Source: Euonymus europaeus
Lineage: Eukaryota; Streptophyta; Magnoliopsida; Celastrales; Celastraceae
Assembly: GCA_963580455.1 (NCBI GenBank)
Contig: OY756974.1
Location: 1 to 64,000 of the forward strand
Reading direction: 5' to 3'
Length of the DNA: 64,000 nt
Shown: piece by piece, positions 59,356 to 64,000 of the stretch
Numbering within the stretch: position 1 is the first letter of the stretch
How the letters are laid out: every line of letters begins with the position of its first letter
Translations under genes and position numbers: made by a program
Notes under the pieces: model-generated
Databases searched by the model: none
What the model saw: only the letters and a program-made list of their open reading frames with translations
Told to the model about the DNA's origin: nothing

Positions 59356-59607
59356 ACTCTCGCAGAACGGAAGGAAAGCTTAGACCTTACTAAAGGGGTG
59401 GTTTTCCTTCTTTTGATAGGCTTTTATATTTATAGGAGCTATATGTTATTTTCATTTTTTAGAGATATGAGAACCTTTCTATTATATCCAATAAATCCAA
59501 GTCCTATATATTCAAGAGACGTGGACACCACTAAAGAAAGGGAAACCCGCTTTGCCCTCCCAAGTCCTCTGAGTTCACAGGACTGGAATGGCTCACTACC
59601 GACTTGA
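59332..59607 (+). CDS. Chimeric membrane ORF starting in a repeat (orf91)
   Basis: This 91-codon frame has its ATG and first seven codons inside the 160-bp repeat copy B; the rest is unique sequence. Residues about 21-43 form a hydrophobic helix (GVVFLLLIGFYIYRSYMLFS), followed by FFRDMRTFLLYP and a polar C-terminus. A repeat-derived 5' end joined to unrelated sequence encoding a membrane helix is the usual architecture of plant mitochondrial chimeric ORFs, some of which cause cytoplasmic male sterility. No fragment of a known gene was recognised in it, and nothing shows that it is expressed or harmful. In copy A the same start codon meets a stop after eight codons. Confidence 0.4.
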   Translation: MIGQLLVPTLAERKESLDLTKGVVFLLLIGFYIYRSYMLFSFFRDMRTFLLYPINPSPIYSRDVDTTKERETRFALPSPLSSQDWNGSLPT

Positions 59608-62600
59608 GTTCGGGAATGGATATCTAATCTTCTATTGGATTATATTATCTGTTGCTCCGGAAACGACTATGAAATCTTTACTTGAGAGAGGAATGGTTGA
59701 CGAGACGGATTCCGCTTTGAACACTGACTAATTATCCTACTTGACTGGCTAACTCTCGTGATATTATCAGTTGATCCTTCCCCCCCTCTCTCTGCTCGTG
59801 GGATATTTTGGCATTCCTGCTTTCAGTCCAATTCTTCGTGCATTCATGTGAACAAGAGCGCATTCCTTTTTTCACTATCTATTCCTCGTTTTGTTTTTAT
59901 GTACTGCGCTATAGAATTATGACTTCTGGGCACAAAAGCTCTCAATCGAAATCCGAAATCATAGAAAAACCTCGCAAGAACAGAAGATATAAGAATTATT
60001 AGATATAATATCATAAATCCTTCTTAAAAAAAGATCATAGGTAGTGGCATGGCAGAAAGCAGATTGATCGGTGACAGGCTTTCTAACTGAGACCCGAACC
60101 ACGCCCTTTCATTAGCTCCACGAGAAAGAAAAAGAAGAACCAGCGAGAGATCGACTTCGAGGAAATCGGGAAGGCAGGGCGCGCAAGCATCCACCCTTTT
60201 TGAGCTCGAAGGCGCCTTAAGGTAACCCAGTTATTTTTATACACAAAGGATAGCTTTTCAAAGGCGACGAGGGCAAAGCAACATATCTCAACGTCGAAGT
60301 AAAAAGAAGGTGCATACGTATATAGTTTAGCCTAACAAAACCGAACCCGACTAGCTATTTAGTTAAAAACTGCAATCGCTTATGCTCGTATGCTCGGTCG
60401 GAGATAGGAGAGAATTCCCTGCCCGGCTAGGCGCGATCGGAGCACGCTTTGATGGTAGAACCCGTCGGGATGAGGCAACTTTGCTCTAAAGGAAAGGGCG
60501 ATCCATTTCGATACGAAAAAGACCAACAACCGACTGCGGGAAAGAACTCCAGAAGAAGGTGGACGTAGGAGATTCAAACCTAGCTTCTACTCCTCTTTTA
60601 GTAGAGCTCACGAGAAAAGAAGCGTAGGATATTTAAACTAGCGAGACCTTAGCCCGAGCCCGGGTTGCCGGGAACAAACTCAATACCTGGCCTCGAAAGG
60701 AGAGGGTAGTTTCACTTGCTCGACTGAAAGGAGAGGGAAGAAGATAAAACAGAAGAAAGAGAATCACATCTGCTAGTATTGAGCAGACGAGTAGAAGATT
60801 TTCTTCTATCTTGCCTTCCTTCCCTAACTGGTAGTTGAATAAGGAATTCTTAAAGCCCGTCCTGCCATTGCAAAGGAATGGGCGTCTGTCTTCCCTGAGG
60901 GATCCCCTTTGTTCCAGTCAATAATAGGGAAACATTCACTGTGCTCCTAGCTCGATAAGGTAGGTAGCTTCCCCTTCCCTGGAGATCGGTCTCCCTCTCT
61001 TAGTAGCGTCCTCTCTCTTAGTACACAACTAATTGTGTAAGAGAATAGGCGGGTAGTTCCCTTTCTAGAAGGAAGTTTCGAGCAAGCCAGCTTCGCTTCC
61101 TGAGTGAAGTAGCTCTCCTTTCGTTTAGTTTGTGATTGGATGTAACTGTTCAGATTCTCTCTGGTGGAGAGATTCCCCTTACGGGATCTTTTCTTCATTC
61201 TCAATCTTCTGAGAATACGGCGGTGTATTATAGTGAGTTCTCTGTTACGAACATTTACTTATTGTAGACGAGAAAGACGAAAGAGGAATGCGTGCACGGC
61301 AAAGAAGGAACTGCCCTGAGCACGACCCAGACCTCAGTCACTTTCTTCTTTACAAAATGCCCATTGAAATTAGATGACACTCCTTATGCAATAAAAAGAA
61401 TCCTAATCAGTTAGAAGGGCAGATATGACCCCGGACTCAAAGACAGATATCAATAGCAGAGAAGGCCCCTAGAATATAAGGAAGACTGATGAACACAATC
61501 CGATTATACTATACGCCGTAGTTCTCACTCACCTTGAACTCACATCAGTAGCCCTGCCCCTTAATCAAATAGGGGTTCTGCAAGAAAGGACTTAAACATC
61601 GGTAGTAGATTCCCTGGCTGAACTAGCCTTAGCAACTCTAGCTAACCTAAGCCTTGCACTAGCTCGCCTTAGCAACTATAGCTCGTCACTTTTAACGGAT
61701 AAGTAGGCCTTGTCTTATTTACAGTTCTCTCTTCCTAACAAGTCATTATTGTAGACGAGAAGTTAGAAATCTTCATAGCACATAGCTTAGCCCGAGGAGA
61801 AGCCTAGCTAGCAGGAAGACGGGAACCCCGTTTTCAACAAGTAAAGGATCCTATTGACTTGGACATAACTAGCCTAGAAAACAAGGTCTGACACTGCCCT
61901 TTCCATAGCAGCAGGAGATACCTGCACTAGCACGATCACTTTCTCTTTAAACATGGTCCTTTCCCTGGCTTAAGAAGAGGAGAGTCTCATTCGTTCGCCT
62001 ACCTAGGCGAACTTCATTCCACTACTAATAGTAAGAACTCCTCTCCTTCGGACCCTGTTCTTCTCCTGCCTCACTCTGATCTTATCACAGAGGGAGTAAA
62101 CAGAATTAGCAACTATAGCTCGTAAATAAACTCTGCCGTAGGAACGAACTGACGCTCGGTAACTCTCCTCCGCCTAGCTAGAACTGACAGAAAACCTCAC
62201 TCCTGGCCCAAGGTCTCACTCAAGGCTTCAAAGCGCGTTAACCTCCAGTCCAGGATTAATAGAATCAAGGGCTAATGCCTTCAAGCCAACCCCTAATAGA
62301 AGGTTTGGCAAGCCCTCAATCAAACTAAAGCGCTTTAGAACAAGCAAGCCGGGGGAATAAATGAACTACTTTGAGAAAGGGTATACCTAGCAGCACTAGC
62401 AAGAGCAGCTATTTCTCCCTTAGCCCTAGACTTAGCTGCCCTTTCCATAGCAGCAGGAGCTACTCAAAATAAGATAGTCTAGCTCGTAACTAAACTAGAG
62501 CTATTTGCCTTGGGGTTCACTCCAGGGAAAACCACTTAGCTAGCACTCCGCGCTTAAGGAAGTACTTTTCTCTTTAGAACATAGGCGCTATCAGCCCTGA

Positions 62601-64000
62601 CTGAACTACAAGAGACATTAAGTAAAGACCCTTAGCATCCCTCGCTCCTATCATTAGCTCCTTAGCTCACTTCATTCTACTAGGTTTCGAGGAAGGCAGG
62701 GTCCGAAGGAGAAGCTAGGATTAGATGTGTCATCTAGTCGAAGAGGGGCTTCCCATTATACAAGATGCAAATCCAAGTAGTGTAACAGACTAGCTATAGG
62801 ACTCTTCATCAGACGATGAGCTAAAACTCAAAGAAGTCCTCTCTTCACGCCTTGCCTGGCGCCTATCCTGCCCCTCCAGCTGCTAGTAGTTCCATGAGTC
62901 AGGAGTTCAGTCCTTCTTTACGTTTAAGTGCCTATATGACGAGAGCTCTTATAGGATTTCTAGCGCTGCTTTCAAATGCAATGATTGGGCGCCCTAGACA
63001 TGATGAGGTCTTCGCTTCAATTGCTCAGTACGAGTCTGCTGCAATTAGCAGTTTCATTTAATAAGAATTGGTTGTCGTAGACTCCGCTAGCTAGTCTTTT
63101 TTCATTGATCTTCTGCCTGTCTCTGGTAAAATGTGCCTATCCAGGGACGCAGCGGTAGATCAAGATAGGTGTGAACAAAGCACCATTCCCTCTTGTTTTC
63201 AGGAGTTTATGATAGTGGTCCGTGCTGCTCGACGCCTTTCATTCCGCCCGAGTAGGCTTCCTTTTTAAATATGTCTACTTATCATTCAGTTGCGTGTGAA
63301 GGCGCAAGAACAAACGGGACGTCCATAATACGGGTAGCGTGCATGGGAGACATACGAAAGAGGCAGTCGGAGTTGGTCGTCGATATCACGGAAAAGAGCT
63401 ACCAGGCTTCCTGAGCTGGATGGAGGTGTCATTTTCCCCACTAAATCTAGTGATGGAATGAATGTTGGATTCAGCTTCACGTCCTTCGTGGGAGGAGAGG
63501 GTAAAAAGGAGTCGATCGGGTACTGGTAGCCTTTGCAGGTCGTTCGAGCAACGATATTGTTTTGTTACCGGGCTGCTGATACAGAATCAAATCAGTCTTT
63601 GCTTTCGAATTCTTGCAACTTCTTACGCTAACTAGAAATATAATAAGAGAAGAGATTCCACTTTTTTGAATGCGGGTCACTGATTCCCTAACTTGCTTTC
63701 GAAAAGCCAGCGCCCAAAGGTGCTTGAAAAAAGCCGGTCAACGTCTGGTAGAGTAGGAGCCAACAAAGGAAGTCATGGACTGATCGCTTGGAGCATGAGA
63801 AAGGTCGATATCAATTGCTTAACACGATGTAATCGATCAATGTGAGGAAGCACATACGTGCCAAAGCTGTCGGGAAGGAGATAGAGAAAAGTTGAAAAAA
63901 TAAGTAGTACGCCCGGTTCACCAGGTTCTACCACTGAAGGGAACAATCAACACGAACCCCCATTTCTAAAAGTCGTCCAAGGGACAGGATCCAAGGCTTT
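59608..64000. other. Unassigned spacer rich in short repeats
   Basis: No gene recognised. Two diverged copies of a 30-bp unit built on GGACGTAGGA-ATTCAAACCTAGC and AGCGTAGGA-ATTTAAACTAGC lie at about 60.55-60.59 and 60.61-60.65 kb. Between 61.2 and 62.5 kb several 15-24 bp words recur exactly (separate entry). A 64-codon AT-rich frame at 59808-60002 and a 69-codon frame at 62852-63061 are open but have no domain. Confidence 0.5.
61260..62459. repeat. Cluster of short dispersed repeats
   Basis: CTGCCCTTTCCATAGCAGCA plus four bases at 61894-61917 recurs at 62436-62459. TTAGCAACTATAGCTCGT at 61669-61686 recurs at 62106-62123. TATTGTAGACGAGAA at 61260-61274 recurs at 61747-61761. The order and spacing are not those of a simple tandem array, so this looks like an old local duplication broken up by later insertions and deletions. 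Confidence 0.6.

Noticed and set aside
1..64000. Group II intron domain V signature or trans-spliced nad exons
   Set aside because: Scanned for the GAGCCG...CGGTTC-type domain V and for conserved nad1, nad4, nad5 and nad7 exon words; only the internal nad2 fragment was found. A covariance-model search would be decisive.
1..64000. CRISPR arrays, bacterial ribosome-binding sites and operons
   Set aside because: No regularly spaced identical repeats; the only periodic array (46.2 kb) has diverged units and no spacers. Gene content is plant mitochondrial.

Overview
The window is a gene-poor stretch of a flowering-plant mitochondrial genome. The evidence is an intact atp9 and an intact ccmC, both with genomic codons of the kind plant mitochondria correct by C-to-U RNA editing; a truncated nad2 exon that still carries unedited codons; a decayed plastid rbcL segment; fragments of nuclear LTR retrotransposons; and fragments of an endogenous pararetrovirus. 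No rRNA gene, intact tRNA gene, CRISPR array or bacterial-style operon was recognised. Only two standard genes in 64 kb suggests a large, expanded mitogenome. Species cannot be read from the window.

Layout. 1-11.5 kb: unassigned spacer with one long uncharacterised ORF (7.1-7.6 kb) and a weak dispersed repeat. 11.58-12.6 kb: Ty1/copia remnants, namely a minus-strand LTR end with primer-binding site and a plus-strand reverse transcriptase/RNase H tail running into an LTR start. 13.8-14.4 kb: a minus-strand Ty3/gypsy gag-protease remnant. 14.5 and 18.2 kb: small unknown ORFs (orf97, orf115). 26.4-27.3 kb: an unknown membrane ORF and a short atp9-like scrap. 35.0-35.3 kb: atp9 on the minus strand. 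36.5-37.7 kb and 42.4-43.6 kb: caulimovirid-like RNase H and coat-protein remnants on the plus strand, with a second, minus-strand Ty3/gypsy protease remnant between them at 41.2-41.6 kb. 46.22-46.39 kb: a diverged tandem repeat with an exact 70-bp period. 51.24 and 59.20 kb: two copies of a repeat of about 160 bp; the second supplies the start of a membrane-spanning chimeric ORF (orf91). 52.3-53.85 kb: orf146, ccmC and the antisense nad2 fragment. 57.78-58.12 kb: the rbcL remnant. 61.2-62.5 kb: spacer with several short dispersed repeats.

How the genes work. atp9 encodes the proton-translocating c subunit of ATP synthase. ccmC encodes the haem-handling membrane protein of the cytochrome c maturation pathway. 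They lie about 18 kb apart on opposite strands and are not an operon. orf146 lies 174 bp upstream of ccmC on the same strand and could share its transcript. The most informative local event is at the end of ccmC: its last codons are unlike the usual plant tail, and its stop codon falls inside the antisense nad2 fragment, so a rearrangement appears to have rewritten the C-terminus.

Limits. Homology calls come from reading translated motifs, not database searches. Most of the window is spacer in which nothing could be assigned, and the unknown ORFs may not be expressed.
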